DNA of 64,000 bases from an uncultured Clostridia bacterium (lineage in GTDB: Bacteria; Bacillota; Clostridia; Oscillospirales; CAG-272), in contig CALWJV010000013.1 of NCBI GenBank assembly GCA_944381115.1, positions 1-64,000 on the forward strand. The letters are read 5' to 3'. Shown piece by piece: positions 16,335 to 25,455 of this stretch. The notes below the pieces were generated by a model. That model was not told where the DNA came from and ran no database searches. It saw only the letters and a list, made by a program, of their open reading frames with translations. Made by a program: the position numbers and the translations under genes. The first letter of the stretch is position 1, and every line of letters begins with the position of its first letter.

Positions 16335-17789
16335 TTAATCTTTATTTAAACCAAACCGCTCTTTAAGTGCCTGTCCGGTAAGACCGTATTTTTTAAGAAT
16401 ATCCTTGGCAAAGGAAAAACTTTCGGTACGGCGTTTTTCTATTTTATAAGTTCTGCGGTTAGAGTCACTCTCATCGACCACAACACTCAAAAAAGGAATT
16501 TTTTGCTCATCAATACTGTGCTGGTGCGTAATGTATACACCGAAACTTCCGCTCTTGTAAAGTTTTTCCGCTAATTCCTCGGTACATTTAACTGCCTTTT
16601 CCTCCCCTGTGGTAGAGAATGTCTCATTCAGCAGTATAAGGGAATTTCCGTCATCAGCAGATAAAATCTCGTTTACACGTTTTTCTTCATCCACAAATCT
16701 TCCTGAGCCTTCAAAACGCTCATCTCTAGGAAAATGGGTATATACTGAGGAAAAAAGTCCGCATCTTCCGCCTTCGCAGAATACAGGTGCTCCATTGAGA
16801 AAAAAAATAACTGCTGTACCGACAGCACGGATATATGTTGTTTTACCTCCGCCGTTTGCACCCGTAAGGTAGAAAAAAGGCTCTTTTTCGTTAAAACACA
16901 CATCATTGGGAACTATATGTGTCCCTTCTTTTTTAAGAAGGGTAATATCATAAACGTTTTTTAATTCAATTTCTTTTTTTTCCGAAACGGCCGGAAATGA
17001 GTAAGGTATCCCCTGCTCATTTGCTCTGCGGATAAACCTGATCATTCCGAGAACAAATTCAATTTCGGAAGTATAACCGAAAATCTCACCTTGCAAAAGC
17101 GTACGGTAGTTATCGTAAAATTTTAAAGATCTTTCAAACTGGGACGGATACATTTTCGCGATCGCCTCGGAAACATTTTTTTGGAACTGTACCGGTTCTT
17201 CCGCTTTTTCCGAGAGAGGGATCCCAAGTTCTTTTGCACATCTTCTTAAAGACTCTGATATACAATTTCCGGTACTTTTCAGCACCTTTGTATTTTCACC
17301 TTCATTCGAAAGTATAACTTCTTTTATTACAGAAAGTTCGGGAAGCAAAGATTTTAATTCTTCTTCTGCTGCTTTGAATTTTTCACTTTCCGAAAACGCC
17401 TTGAATGTATCGGAAAATCTTTGATATAAAAATCCTGCTTTTTTCAAAAGCGTTACTTTTCCGCAAAATTTTACCACCTCATCAAAAAGGAAAACAAAGA
17501 TGTACGCAGAAGACTGCATACAAACAGCGAGATTAAGTGCTCTGTAAAGTTCTCTTGCATATGAAAGAGAATCAAGTATTTCGCTTAATGCTCCTTCAGA
17601 CGAAGGATCTGATAGCAATTTTTCAAAAAGTTCTCTGCGAAGGTAAAGGCTCTCCCTGTCCGGCTTATAAAGCAGTATGTCGGTTACCTCCGAAGGTAAA
17701 ACCATATCAAGTTTGAGATCGGAAATAACATCCGGTTTTATACTCCGATCCGGTACGGAATCCGCATATAAAAGGCTTTTATAAATCAT
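16335..17789 (-). CDS. MutS-type ATPase protein lacking mismatch-recognition domains (copy 2)
   Basis: A 484-residue paralogue of the downstream gene. It has the same layout: a helical N-terminal part and a C-terminal MutS ATPase. The Walker A is GANGGGKTTYIRAVG near residue 308, and the Walker B is LILLNETFSTT near 387, again with Asn in place of the canonical Asp. HQHSID is the likely His switch. The protein ends with a helical segment (residues 455-484). The FxE mismatch-binding motif is absent. The two genes probably act together, perhaps as a heterodimer, but no function is established from sequence. Confidence 0.8.
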   Translation of the reverse strand: MIYKSLLYADSVPDRSIKPDVISDLKLDMVLPSEVTDILLYKPDRESLYLRRELFEKLLSDPSSEGALSEILDSLSYARELYRALNLAVCMQSSAYIFVFLFDEVVKFCGKVTLLKKAGFLYQRFSDTFKAFSESEKFKAAEEELKSLLPELSVIKEVILSNEGENTKVLKSTGNCISESLRRCAKELGIPLSEKAEEPVQFQKNVSEAIAKMYPSQFERSLKFYDNYRTLLQGEIFGYTSEIEFVLGMIRFIRRANEQGIPYSFPAVSEKKEIELKNVYDITLLKKEGTHIVPNDVCFNEKEPFFYLTGANGGGKTTYIRAVGTAVIFFLNGAPVFCEGGRCGLFSSVYTHFPRDERFEGSGRFVDEEKRVNEILSADDGNSLILLNETFSTTGEEKAVKCTEELAEKLYKSGSFGVYITHQHSIDEQKIPFLSVVVDESDSNRRTYKIEKRRTESFSFAKDILKKYGLTGQALKERFGLNKD

Positions 17790-17828
17790 AATAAATCCAT
17801 TTTTGTTTTTTTACCTTGTTTTAAGTTT

Positions 17829-19157
17829 TTAATGGTGTGTTTCGTTATTTTTTCCGGACTTTAAAAACTCAAGTGCCTTTTTTATTCCGGGAAACTTTCC
17901 TTTGTAAAGCGCAAATGCTTTGTATATTTTACCGGCAAGCACGACCATCCCTGCCGTCACCGCAATAAGAATTAAAAGTGATATCAACGCTTGCAATATA
18001 CTTATGTTACCCAGTAAAATCTGTACCGGCACAGTAAGTATCGCAGTAAACGGAATATAAAGTATGATTTCAGGCGAAGGGAACCCGGAATAAATTGGAT
18101 TGGTAAAAATTACTGCTAAAAATGAAACAGCCATGATACCCGTAAAAATAACGTTGTTTGCAGAAAGGTCCTCTGCTTTTTCCGAGATCGCACCTCCGAT
18201 CGCCGAAAGAGCACAGTAAAGTAAAAAACCTGATACCGTAAATAAAACCGCAATTATAACTACGGTAACACTGAAAAGACCTCCTACTTCTGAAAGCATA
18301 TCGAATACAGAAAGGATAGACATATTTGATTCTGGATTTATCCATCTGACAAGCGCGGTACCTGTTGCAAACCCTCCGATAACCGAAAGGACCCAAACCG
18401 TAAACTGCAGTATCCCGGCAAGGGAATTTGCAAGCATTTTACCTAAAATCAATTCTGTAGGCTTGGTAGAAAGGAGCAGGGTATCCATAAGTTTTGAACT
18501 TTTTTCCGTAACAATGGATGTTGCGACACCTTGACTGTAAAAAATAAGCAAAAAATATATCAAAAACGTGTAAATCAGCGGTGCAATCATCTCAAATATT
18601 TCAAATACTGCGGAGCCATTTCCGTCTTCACCTGAGTTAATTATTACCGTAGGTTTCATCATTTCAGAAAATTGCTCCAAAGTGATATCCGATTTCATCA
18701 GCATAATCGCTGTACTGTTTTTCGATAGAAAATCAGAAAAAGCGGCTGTGTCTCCGTCTGTCAATTCCGTACTTTCGGGAACGATCAAGTTAAAAACCCG
18801 TCCGTAATCATTGGTTTCCATTACAAGTATCAATGATCTGGGATCGGATCCGGAAAATATTTTTGCATTCTCCGTATTTTCAACGGGAGTAAATTTAATA
18901 TTTGAAAACGGTGTATCTTGCGTAATAATACCAATGTCAGCCGGCGTTCCTTCAAGTTTATCGCATACATATACCTCTGAAATATTATAACTGTACTCCT
19001 GCGGTATTTTTTCGCTTTTTGCATACTCTATGGCTGTCATTATTCCTGCCGGAACTGCAAAAAAAAGAAGTGCCATAACAACTGTCAGTATTTTATATCC
19101 GCGTCTTTTTATCATACGTAAAAAAGTAAACGCAAAAACGATCTTAAAATTTTTCAT
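17829..19157 (-). CDS. ABC-2 type transporter permease (NatB-like)
   Basis: A 442-residue membrane protein of the ABC-2/NatB type. One transmembrane helix (about 20-40) is followed by a large extracytoplasmic domain (about 45-180) and five or six more helices from residue 188 on. ATSIVTEKSSKLMDTLLLSTKPTELILGK (starting near residue 215) is the cytoplasmic coupling region typical of Na+ export and multidrug ABC-2 permeases. It would need an ATP-binding partner, but none is next to it: upstream is a methyltransferase and downstream the MutS-type pair. AAGGAAG lies upstream of the ATG. Confidence 0.85.
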   Translation of the reverse strand: MKNFKIVFAFTFLRMIKRRGYKILTVVMALLFFAVPAGIMTAIEYAKSEKIPQEYSYNISEVYVCDKLEGTPADIGIITQDTPFSNIKFTPVENTENAKIFSGSDPRSLILVMETNDYGRVFNLIVPESTELTDGDTAAFSDFLSKNSTAIMLMKSDITLEQFSEMMKPTVIINSGEDGNGSAVFEIFEMIAPLIYTFLIYFLLIFYSQGVATSIVTEKSSKLMDTLLLSTKPTELILGKMLANSLAGILQFTVWVLSVIGGFATGTALVRWINPESNMSILSVFDMLSEVGGLFSVTVVIIAVLFTVSGFLLYCALSAIGGAISEKAEDLSANNVIFTGIMAVSFLAVIFTNPIYSGFPSPEIILYIPFTAILTVPVQILLGNISILQALISLLILIAVTAGMVVLAGKIYKAFALYKGKFPGIKKALEFLKSGKNNETHH

Positions 19158-19322
19158 TTTCCGGTTCTTCCTTGTTACACAAATCTTGTAATATTGTAAT
19201 TTATATTTTTAAACCACTTTTGTGATTCTTCATAAACTGTCTGATCTGATTCTCTGTCAAAAGTTCATAGTCAGTTTATTTTCTGCTTATACCAAATTTC
19301 CCGGTTTTATTTTTCCCGTTTA

Positions 19323-20543
19323 TCAAAAAGTTATCTTCTCAATAGATTTTTGAAAAAATTCCGGCATATTTAAAAGACGGGAAAGCGTAGGCTTTATCCC
19401 CAAAAAATCACATGTGGAATTATATTCGTCTATTAATTTTTTTACAGTTATTCCTTGAATGGGTCTTTCCCTTTTTACTGCACGGATCAATACGTTCTTC
19501 GGTGTTTCTTCAGGATCAATAAGTTCACAGACAGTCACTTTATATCCGTGAATTTCCAACATTTTCGCACGAAGTGCGTCAGTTGCCGCTACGGCAAGTT
19601 TTTGTTTTAAAAGAGAGTATTCGGTTATAAGAGAAAGTGCGTTACATTTAAGTTGGTTTTGTATTTCATGCTGACAGCATGGAGTTGAAAGAATAACCTT
19701 TGCTCTATTCTTTATTGCACCGGCCAAAACGTAGTCTGTCGCAACATCGCAGGCATGTAAAGAAACAACAAGATCGGGCATATCGGGCGGTGTAAAATTA
19801 CTTACATCTCCGCATTCAAAATGCAGTCCTTTATATCCGAGTTTTTCGGCAACCGATGAACAGTATTCAATCACATCTTTTTTCAGGTCGACACCGTACA
19901 TCTCAACTTTTTTATTAAGTATTTCGGTAAAATACCAAAATATTGCAAATGTAAGATAACTTTTTCCGCAACAGAGATCGCAGACACACAGCCTGTCCTG
20001 ATTTTTGAACATATCCGAAACAGTCCGTACATACTCTAAAAATTTATTGATCTGACGGTATTTTGCTTGTTTTTTGTCGTGTACCCTGCCGTCTTTACCT
20101 AAAATTCCAAGTGCCGAAAGAAACGTTTTTCCGTTCTCCGTTGTCAGAATATATTTTTTCTCTTCATCTTGGGAATCCGATATAAAGTTTTTTTCCGCTC
20201 CTTCAAGGCTACCGGAAAAGTGAATTTTACCTTTACTTGAAATCAGTATCTCAAGCGTCTTATTTTTTGCCACCAGATCTATCTGCCTGTAATTTTTATA
20301 AGGATCTTCGGCAAACTCAAAAAGAAAATCATTAATTCCGTATATTTTTTGAAGGACTTTTCCGTCTTTTAAAAATATTTGTACCTTTAGTTTCTTTTCC
20401 CCGTCCTTGTAAAAGATTTTGGCAACGGTTTTTAATATATTTTTATCCTTAGCACGCGAAAAAACCACTTTATTTAGGATATTTTTATTTATTGCATTTT
20501 GCAGTGTACTTAATACTTGATTTTTTATTTCGGTGCTTTCCAT
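19323..20543 (-). CDS. Class I SAM-dependent methyltransferase
   Basis: A 406-residue protein. The C-terminal half carries a Rossmann-fold methyltransferase: motif I CDLCCGKSYLTF (near residue 190), motif II YGVDLKKDVIEYC, and SLHACDVATDY as motif IV. STPCCQHEI follows and adds a Cys pair. This pattern matches the Methyltransf_32 group. The N-terminal 150 residues form a separate, Lys-rich domain, possibly for RNA binding (inferred). The substrate is unknown; an RNA substrate is plausible. A perfect promoter lies about 100 bp upstream. Confidence 0.82.
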   Translation of the reverse strand: MESTEIKNQVLSTLQNAINKNILNKVVFSRAKDKNILKTVAKIFYKDGEKKLKVQIFLKDGKVLQKIYGINDFLFEFAEDPYKNYRQIDLVAKNKTLEILISSKGKIHFSGSLEGAEKNFISDSQDEEKKYILTTENGKTFLSALGILGKDGRVHDKKQAKYRQINKFLEYVRTVSDMFKNQDRLCVCDLCCGKSYLTFAIFWYFTEILNKKVEMYGVDLKKDVIEYCSSVAEKLGYKGLHFECGDVSNFTPPDMPDLVVSLHACDVATDYVLAGAIKNRAKVILSTPCCQHEIQNQLKCNALSLITEYSLLKQKLAVAATDALRAKMLEIHGYKVTVCELIDPEETPKNVLIRAVKRERPIQGITVKKLIDEYNSTCDFLGIKPTLSRLLNMPEFFQKSIEKITF

Positions 20544-20645
20544 ATTTTAACCTTTAATTTAAAAACTTGATATCTTTATGCAGTTATAATAGTGACCGCT
20601 AAACGCTAAATTTGTATTATTAATTTATAATTATACACATTATAT

Positions 20646-20674
20646 ATTATATAACACACTTTTTCGCGTGTCAA
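20646..20674 (-). promoter_or_regulatory. Promoter of the methyltransferase gene
   Basis: On the minus strand, TTGACA (20674-20669), a 17-bp spacer and TATAAT (20651-20646). Confidence 0.85.
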
Positions 20675-20699
20675 GGTATTAAAAAATAATTTTTCCCAA

Positions 20700-20751
20700 C
20701 TTGAAAAAAGAATCGTTTCGAACTCCCATTACAGAAGCACGAAACGATTTT
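20700..20751 (-). terminator. Intrinsic terminator downstream of the small Cys/Gly peptide gene
   Basis: AATCGTTTCG and CGAAACGATT form a 10-bp stem. On the minus strand it is followed by CTTTTTT. It lies about 220 bp beyond the peptide gene; the stretch between them (20752-20971) is AT-rich and shows no other gene. Confidence 0.7.
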
Positions 20752-20971
20752 AAAATATTAAATTGTCGGCAAGGTTTATAATTAAGTGGTAAATCGGAAA
20801 AAAGAAATATTATCCGGAAGCAAAATCCTTTTTAATAAGATAAAGAACCGTTTTTTCTGAATGTTCAACCACTTTTTAAGTGTTTTAATTTTATTACGTT
20901 TAGCAAACTTTGCAGATTTTAATCTACCCACATCGAACTGTATTGATAAGTTTTACTTGGATTTTGATGGC

Positions 20972-21085
20972 TTAATCATTACAGCCGCAGCCGCAGCCGC
21001 ATCCGTTGCAACACAAAAGAATAAGGGCAATTATAACAATCCACAGACATTTGTTTTCTCCAAAGAAATCACATAAACATCCCAT
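20972..21085 (-). CDS. 37-residue Cys/Gly-rich single-pass membrane peptide
   Basis: A short gene. The product starts MGCLCDFFGENKCLW, continues with a hydrophobic stretch IVIIALILL (residues 16-24) and ends CCNGCGCGCGCND. It contains nine cysteines, with a (Gly-Cys) repeat at residues 28-35. GGAGG lies nine bases upstream of the ATG. Small proteins with a hydrophobic core and Cys/Gly tail occur in Clostridia and resemble the YjcZ-like sporulation peptides of Bacillus. The upstream SigK-like promoter supports a spore-stage role, which is inferred. The plus-strand reading frame over the same bases looks like a shadow (Ala run antisense to the Gly/Cys repeat). Confidence 0.7.
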   Translation of the reverse strand: MGCLCDFFGENKCLWIVIIALILLCCNGCGCGCGCND

Positions 21086-21147
21086 CGGAAAAATCCTCCT
21101 TCCGTTAAACAAGCAAAAAAGCATTTTGCCTTTCGCTTCTCTGTTAT

Positions 21148-21176
21148 TATAGTATGCCGGAAGAAAGATTTAGGTG
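21148..21176 (-). promoter_or_regulatory. SigK/SigE-like promoter of the Cys/Gly peptide gene (candidate)
   Basis: On the minus strand, CACC (21176-21173), 16 bases, then CATACTATA (21156-21148). This fits the SigK pattern AC-N16/17-CATAnnnTA, and its -10 also fits SigE. A TATAAT overlaps it, but there is no -35 at 17 bp, which argues against an ordinary sigma-A promoter. Confidence 0.45.
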
Positions 21177-21270
21177 CAAAAAAATTTTGATTTTTTAAAC
21201 TGATATTTTGTTTCTTTTATATCTTATTATATAAAAATGAAAATACGCATTTTTTGACTATTTAAATCAA

Positions 21271-22065
21271 TTATTCAAACATTAAATTATAAATTTCTTT
21301 AAATGAAGGAAATACATAATCAGGTTTTTGTTCCCAATCGGCTTTCATACTTTCTTCAATTGTTGCTTCACCGGTAAGAACAAGTATCGCTGTAACTCCG
21401 TTTTTCTTCCCTAATGCTATATCTGTATAAAGTCTATCCCCAAAAACAACAATTTCAGACTTAATACAATTTGTTTTTTCACAAATAAATTCCATTACAG
21501 TATTATAAGGCTTCCCAAAATAAACAGGCGTCTTTCCTGTTGACGCTGTAATAAATGCTACAATTGAACCGCTGTCAGGTATAAAACCACTATCAGTAGG
21601 ACAATTAAAATCCGGGTGAGTGCAAAAAAATTCAGATCCACTCCTGATAAGAGTACAAGCTTTCTTAAGTTTTTCATATGTTAATGTAGTATCAAAACTT
21701 GTAACAGTTATATCTGCTTTTTCTCCGTTAGTAAGTTTTATTCCCTTCTTCGCAAACATATTATAAAGTTCAGGAGTTCCGATAAGATATACGCTTTTTC
21801 CTTTCCTGTGTTTTACAAGAAATTCTGCGGTTACGTCTGCCGAACTTAATAACTCTTTCTCTGATACTTCAAAACCCATTTTGTTAAGTTTTGATATATA
21901 AAAATTTGTATTATGCGATGCGTTGTTTGTAAAAAAAAGAATTTTTTTCCCTTCGGTCCTCAATTTTTTTATAAATTTTACCGCATCTGTAAAAACTTTG
22001 TCACCAAGATATACTGTACCGTCCATATCAAAAACAAAAAGTTTTTTTTCTGATAAAAAACTCAT
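21271..22065 (-). CDS. HAD-IIA family phosphatase (NagD-like)
   Basis: A 264-residue HAD hydrolase with motif I FDMDGTVYLGD (residues 12-22), motif II FFTNNAS and motif IV FGDRLYTDIALGKKNG, with the motif III lysine in GKPYNTVMEF. The cap type and FTNNAS motif assign it to the IIA group with NagD and phosphoglycolate/p-nitrophenyl phosphatases. It removes phosphate from small cytoplasmic metabolites; the specific substrate cannot be told. It is a stand-alone gene with AGGATGG upstream of the ATG. Confidence 0.9.
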   Translation of the reverse strand: MSFLSEKKLFVFDMDGTVYLGDKVFTDAVKFIKKLRTEGKKILFFTNNASHNTNFYISKLNKMGFEVSEKELLSSADVTAEFLVKHRKGKSVYLIGTPELYNMFAKKGIKLTNGEKADITVTSFDTTLTYEKLKKACTLIRSGSEFFCTHPDFNCPTDSGFIPDSGSIVAFITASTGKTPVYFGKPYNTVMEFICEKTNCIKSEIVVFGDRLYTDIALGKKNGVTAILVLTGEATIEESMKADWEQKPDYVFPSFKEIYNLMFE

Positions 22066-22183
22066 TTTCGTTCCATCCTATAATATTTTTATAATTCAGG
22101 GTTACCGTTTTTCTTTTATTTTAACTCTTTTTTTTAAAATTTTTTTAATACGGTGTAAATATACTCTGTTTACAGTAAATTAA

Positions 22184-22212
22184 TTGATTTTCATATGCAA
22201 ATGTGTTAAAAT
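22184..22212 (+). promoter_or_regulatory. Promoter of coaW (candidate)
   Basis: TTGATT, 17-bp spacer, TAAAAT, about 80 bp upstream of the coaW start. Confidence 0.6.
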
Positions 22213-22290
22213 TAAAATGTAACGTGTACCATCTGTGTTTTTAAACAACTGGTATAGTCATATTATTTTAACATATGAAAGGTATAAAAA

Positions 22291-23112
22291 ATGAAAACCG
22301 TAATAGGAATTGATGTTGGAGGAAGTACCACAAAGATCGTCGGGTTCGATGAAACCGGCAAACTTATAGAACCAATGTTCATACATGCCACTGATCAGAT
22401 TACTTCAATTTACGGAGCGTTCGGAAAATTCGTTGACGTTAACTCTCTTTCTCTTTCCGAAATCTCCGAAATCAAGGTTACAGGAGTCGGCGCTTCATTC
22501 CTTGAAAAAGGAATATACGGCTTAAAATGTGAACAGGTTTCAGAGTTTAACAGCATTGGAACAGGAGGTCTTTACCTTTCCGGTCTTGAACGAGCACTTA
22601 TTGCCAGTCTTGGCACAGGAAGTGCCTGCGTTTACGCCGAAAAAAATGGTAAAACAGAGTACCTCGGCGGTACCGGAGTCGGCGGAGGAACAATCGTAGG
22701 ACTTTCAAAGGCTTTGCTTGGAATGGAAACAATAAAGCACATTTCCGATGCAGCAAACGGCGGTAACATTGAGCATATAGATTTAAGGATAAAGGATATA
22801 ACTAAAAGCGGTGACCGTTCATGGCTTCCTGCGTCTCTTACTGTCTCTAATTTTGGAAAAATGAGCGAGATCGCAACTAAAAATGATATTGCACTCGGCA
22901 TAATCAACATGGTTTGCGAATGTGTCGGTACGACCTCAGTATTTGCAGCAAGAACTAAAGGAATAAAAGACATAGTTCTTACCGGTAACCTGACAACTAT
23001 ACCCCAGGCAAAAGCGGTTTTTGAAAGCATGGGAAAAATTTTGGGAGCAAATTTTATTATTCCTAAGCATGCGCAGTTCGGAACTGTTATCGGCGCGGCG
23101 CTTTCAAATTGA
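22291..23112 (+). CDS. coaW: Type II pantothenate kinase
   Basis: A 273-residue ASKHA-fold kinase that phosphorylates pantothenate, the first step of coenzyme A synthesis. The ATP loop is GIDVGGSTTKIVG (residues 5-17). EFNSIGTGGLYLSG, ASLGTGSACVYAE and GGTGVGGGTIVGLS follow in the order seen in staphylococcal CoaW. The C-terminal VLTGNLTTIPQAKAVFESMG and a final GTVIGAALSN are also typical. Length matches the type II enzymes, which are generally not feedback-inhibited by CoA. Monocistronic, with a terminator just beyond at 23190. Confidence 0.92.
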   Translation: MKTVIGIDVGGSTTKIVGFDETGKLIEPMFIHATDQITSIYGAFGKFVDVNSLSLSEISEIKVTGVGASFLEKGIYGLKCEQVSEFNSIGTGGLYLSGLERALIASLGTGSACVYAEKNGKTEYLGGTGVGGGTIVGLSKALLGMETIKHISDAANGGNIEHIDLRIKDITKSGDRSWLPASLTVSNFGKMSEIATKNDIALGIINMVCECVGTTSVFAARTKGIKDIVLTGNLTTIPQAKAVFESMGKILGANFIIPKHAQFGTVIGAALSN

Positions 23113-23189
23113 GTTTTATCTGTTTTCTGTAACCTCCTTTATTTTGACAAATACGCTTTGGACAAAATACATATTCACTATTCTAACAT

Positions 23190-23224
23190 AAAAACCCACT
23201 GGGCGTTTTCCCGATGGGTTTTTG
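23190..23224. terminator. Bidirectional terminator between coaW and rplQ
   Basis: AAAACCCA/TGGGTTTT with an inner GGG/CCC stem, flanked by A and T runs. It can end coaW on the plus strand and the ribosomal supercluster on the minus strand. Confidence 0.8.
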
Positions 23225-23236
23225 TGTTATATTCGA

Positions 23237-23707
23237 TTATTCAGCGGCTGTTTCCTTTACCTCTTCGGTAGCCTCTGTCTTTTCTTCTTTTACAACTTTT
23301 TTCTCTTTTGCTTCCTTTTTATTTTCGGAAGCATCTCCTTTAGCGGGGGTTATAGTGACCCCTGACGCAGTGAGTATAATAAGAGCCATTTCTGCTCCGT
23401 CTCCTCTGCGGGGTCCGAGTTTATAAACCGCTGTATATCCGCCGCTTATCGTTGCATATTTTGGTGCAACTACATCAAAAAGTTTTGCAACTATTTCTTT
23501 ATTATTATTAAGAGAAGCAAGTGCCTTGCGATAATTTGCAAGTCCGCCCTTCTTTCCAAGGGTTATCATTTTATCGGTTAATACACTGACCTCTTTTGCC
23601 CTGGTAAGTGTTGTTTCTATCTTACCGTTCTCAATAAGATATGCAACCATCCCTCTGAGCATGCTCATTCTGTGAGCCGTAGGTCTGCCGAGTTTTCTGG
23701 TTCCCAT
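23237..23707 (-). CDS. rplQ: 50S ribosomal protein L17
   Basis: The N-terminal 115 residues match L17 (RKLGRPTAHRMSMLRGM, then TKAKE-like region and PRRGDGAEMALI), a protein of the large subunit near the exit tunnel. A C-terminal extension of about 40 residues follows, rich in Lys and Glu (NKKEAKEKKVVKEE and on). It is the last gene of the ribosomal supercluster, 71 bp after rpoA, and is followed by a terminator. Confidence 0.96.
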   Translation of the reverse strand: MGTRKLGRPTAHRMSMLRGMVAYLIENGKIETTLTRAKEVSVLTDKMITLGKKGGLANYRKALASLNNNKEIVAKLFDVVAPKYATISGGYTAVYKLGPRRGDGAEMALIILTASGVTITPAKGDASENKKEAKEKKVVKEEKTEATEEVKETAAE

Positions 23708-23778
23708 TGTTAACGAAACCTCCTTCTGTTATAATAAAAATCTATTTTTTATTTTGCGTTATTTGCTGTATCGCTTTT

Positions 23779-24726
23779 TTACTCGTCGTCAGTTTTGAGT
23801 TTTAACCCCATAGACTCAAGTTTATGGATAACCTCTTCAAGTGACTTCTTTCCGAGATTCCTTACTTTTATCATATCATCAGGGGTCTTGTTGACGAGAT
23901 CTCTTACAGTATCGATGCCCGCGCGTTTCAAACAGTTGAAACTTCTTACGGACAGTTCAAGATCCTCAATGGTCGTCTCAAGTTTTGCCTCATTGTCATC
24001 TTTTTTATCCGGCTTTAATGTCGTAGTCTTTTTTGCCTCTTCTGTAAGATTTACGAATAAATTGAGAAGATCGTTGAGTACCTTGGCTGCAAGCGATATT
24101 GCTTCTTTTGCCGATATTACTCCGTTTGTCGTAATTTCCATTGTAAGTTTATCGTAGTCTACCATGTTGCCTACTCTGGTGTTTTCTACCGAATAATTGA
24201 CTTTATATACCGGTGTAAAGATAGAGTCTGTATATATTATACCTATCTGTTGTGTAGGATTGTTCTGTTTGTTCTTTTCCTGCGATACATATCCTCTGCC
24301 GTGGCCAAAGGTGAGTTCCATAAAGAGGTGTGCACCCTCGCCAACGGTAGCGATCACATGATCGGGATTTAAGATCTCTATGTCTGAATCTTGCTTTATA
24401 TCTCCGGCTGTTGCTACGCATGGTCCTGTTACGTCCAATACAACGGTCTTTGTCTCTTTACAATTAAGTTTTGCTGTTATTCCCTTGACATTCAGAACTA
24501 TTTCGGTTACATCCTCGGTTACTCCGGGTACAGTGGAAATTTCGTGAAGCACTCCTTCGATCTTTATACTTATTACAGCAACGCCGGGAAGCGAACTGAG
24601 GAGTACTCTGCGAAGCGAGTTACCGAGAGTTGTTCCGTACCCTCTTTCGAGGGGTTCGATTATAAATGTGCAATGACTGCCATCATCGTTTTGCATAATA
24701 ATATTAGGCATTTTGATTTCTATCAT
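23779..24726 (-). CDS. rpoA: DNA-directed RNA polymerase alpha subunit
   Basis: A 315-residue alpha subunit. The N-terminal domain (1-230) includes ERGYGTTLGNSLRRVLLSSLPG, the dimerisation and assembly motif. The C-terminal domain (about 245-315) has LELSVRSFNCLKRAGI and VRNLGKKSLEEV, the helix-hairpin-helix that contacts UP elements and activators. GGAGGG precedes the ATG by 11 bases. Its place between rpsD and rplQ is the standard one. Confidence 0.98.
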   Translation of the reverse strand: MIEIKMPNIIMQNDDGSHCTFIIEPLERGYGTTLGNSLRRVLLSSLPGVAVISIKIEGVLHEISTVPGVTEDVTEIVLNVKGITAKLNCKETKTVVLDVTGPCVATAGDIKQDSDIEILNPDHVIATVGEGAHLFMELTFGHGRGYVSQEKNKQNNPTQQIGIIYTDSIFTPVYKVNYSVENTRVGNMVDYDKLTMEITTNGVISAKEAISLAAKVLNDLLNLFVNLTEEAKKTTTLKPDKKDDNEAKLETTIEDLELSVRSFNCLKRAGIDTVRDLVNKTPDDMIKVRNLGKKSLEEVIHKLESMGLKLKTDDE

Positions 24727-24810
24727 TTCTTCAATTACCCTCCTGTGTGTTAATTTGTTGGTTGCGGGATTGGTTTTACCACAACCGGTTAACGATTGCC
24801 GGGGTGGGTA

Positions 24811-25437
24811 TTACTTGGAGTACAATTCGACTATGAGTTGTTCTTCGAACGGGAAGTCGATATCTTCTCTGGTAGGAAGTGTTTCTATTGTTGCTTTTAT
24901 CGCTTCCTTGTCTACCGCAAGCCACTTCGGTGCAATTCTTGAATCAAGTCCTTCTGCAAGAGCCTTGATTTTTTCCGAAGAGCGGCTCTCTTCGCGTACT
25001 GTGATCACATCTCCCGCTTTAAGAAGCATTGACGGGATCGTAGCCTTTTTGCCGTTAACTCTGAAATGTCCGTGAAGAACGAGTTGGCGTGCTTCTTTAC
25101 GGCTTTCTGCCATTCCCATTCTGTATACAACATTATCGAATCTTCTTTCAAGGAGTATAAGAAGGTTAGAGCCCGTAACACCCTCTGTTCGGTCGGCTTC
25201 TTTGAAGTATGACTTGAACTGTCCTTCCTGAAGTCCGTAATATCTTTTTGCCTTCTGCTTTTCACGGAGTTGTTTACCGTATTCCTTTATTTTTGAGTTT
25301 GCTGTTCCGTGCTGTCCGGGTGCGGATGAACGGTGTTCAAGCGAACATTTACCGTTAAGACAACGGTCGCCCTTTAAAAAGAGCTTGGTTTTTTCTCTGC
25401 GACAAAGTCTGCAAGAGGGGCCTGTATATCTTGCCAT
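24811..25437 (-). CDS. rpsD: 30S ribosomal protein S4
   Basis: A 208-residue S4, the 16S rRNA assembly initiator. The N-terminal zinc-type cluster is present: [18 protein letters not shown] with a further Cys, the C+ form. The S4 RNA-binding domain (about residues 95-160, [27 protein letters not shown]) is intact. Lies 19 bp after rpsK. Confidence 0.98.
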   Translation of the reverse strand: MARYTGPSCRLCRREKTKLFLKGDRCLNGKCSLEHRSSAPGQHGTANSKIKEYGKQLREKQKAKRYYGLQEGQFKSYFKEADRTEGVTGSNLLILLERRFDNVVYRMGMAESRKEARQLVLHGHFRVNGKKATIPSMLLKAGDVITVREESRSSEKIKALAEGLDSRIAPKWLAVDKEAIKATIETLPTREDIDFPFEEQLIVELYSK

Positions 25438-25455
25438 TATTACTTTTACCTCCTA

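Noticed and set aside
19158..19322. Minus-strand 24-codon tail (ELLTENQIRQFMKN...) that looks like a protein C-terminus
   Set aside because: It is preceded by an in-frame stop codon and too short to assign, so a remnant ATPase cannot be claimed.
20861..21076. Plus-strand 71-residue frame with an Ala run
   Set aside because: It is antisense to the Gly-Cys repeat of the small minus-strand gene. It lacks a good ribosome binding site, while the minus frame has GGAGG and a plausible promoter.
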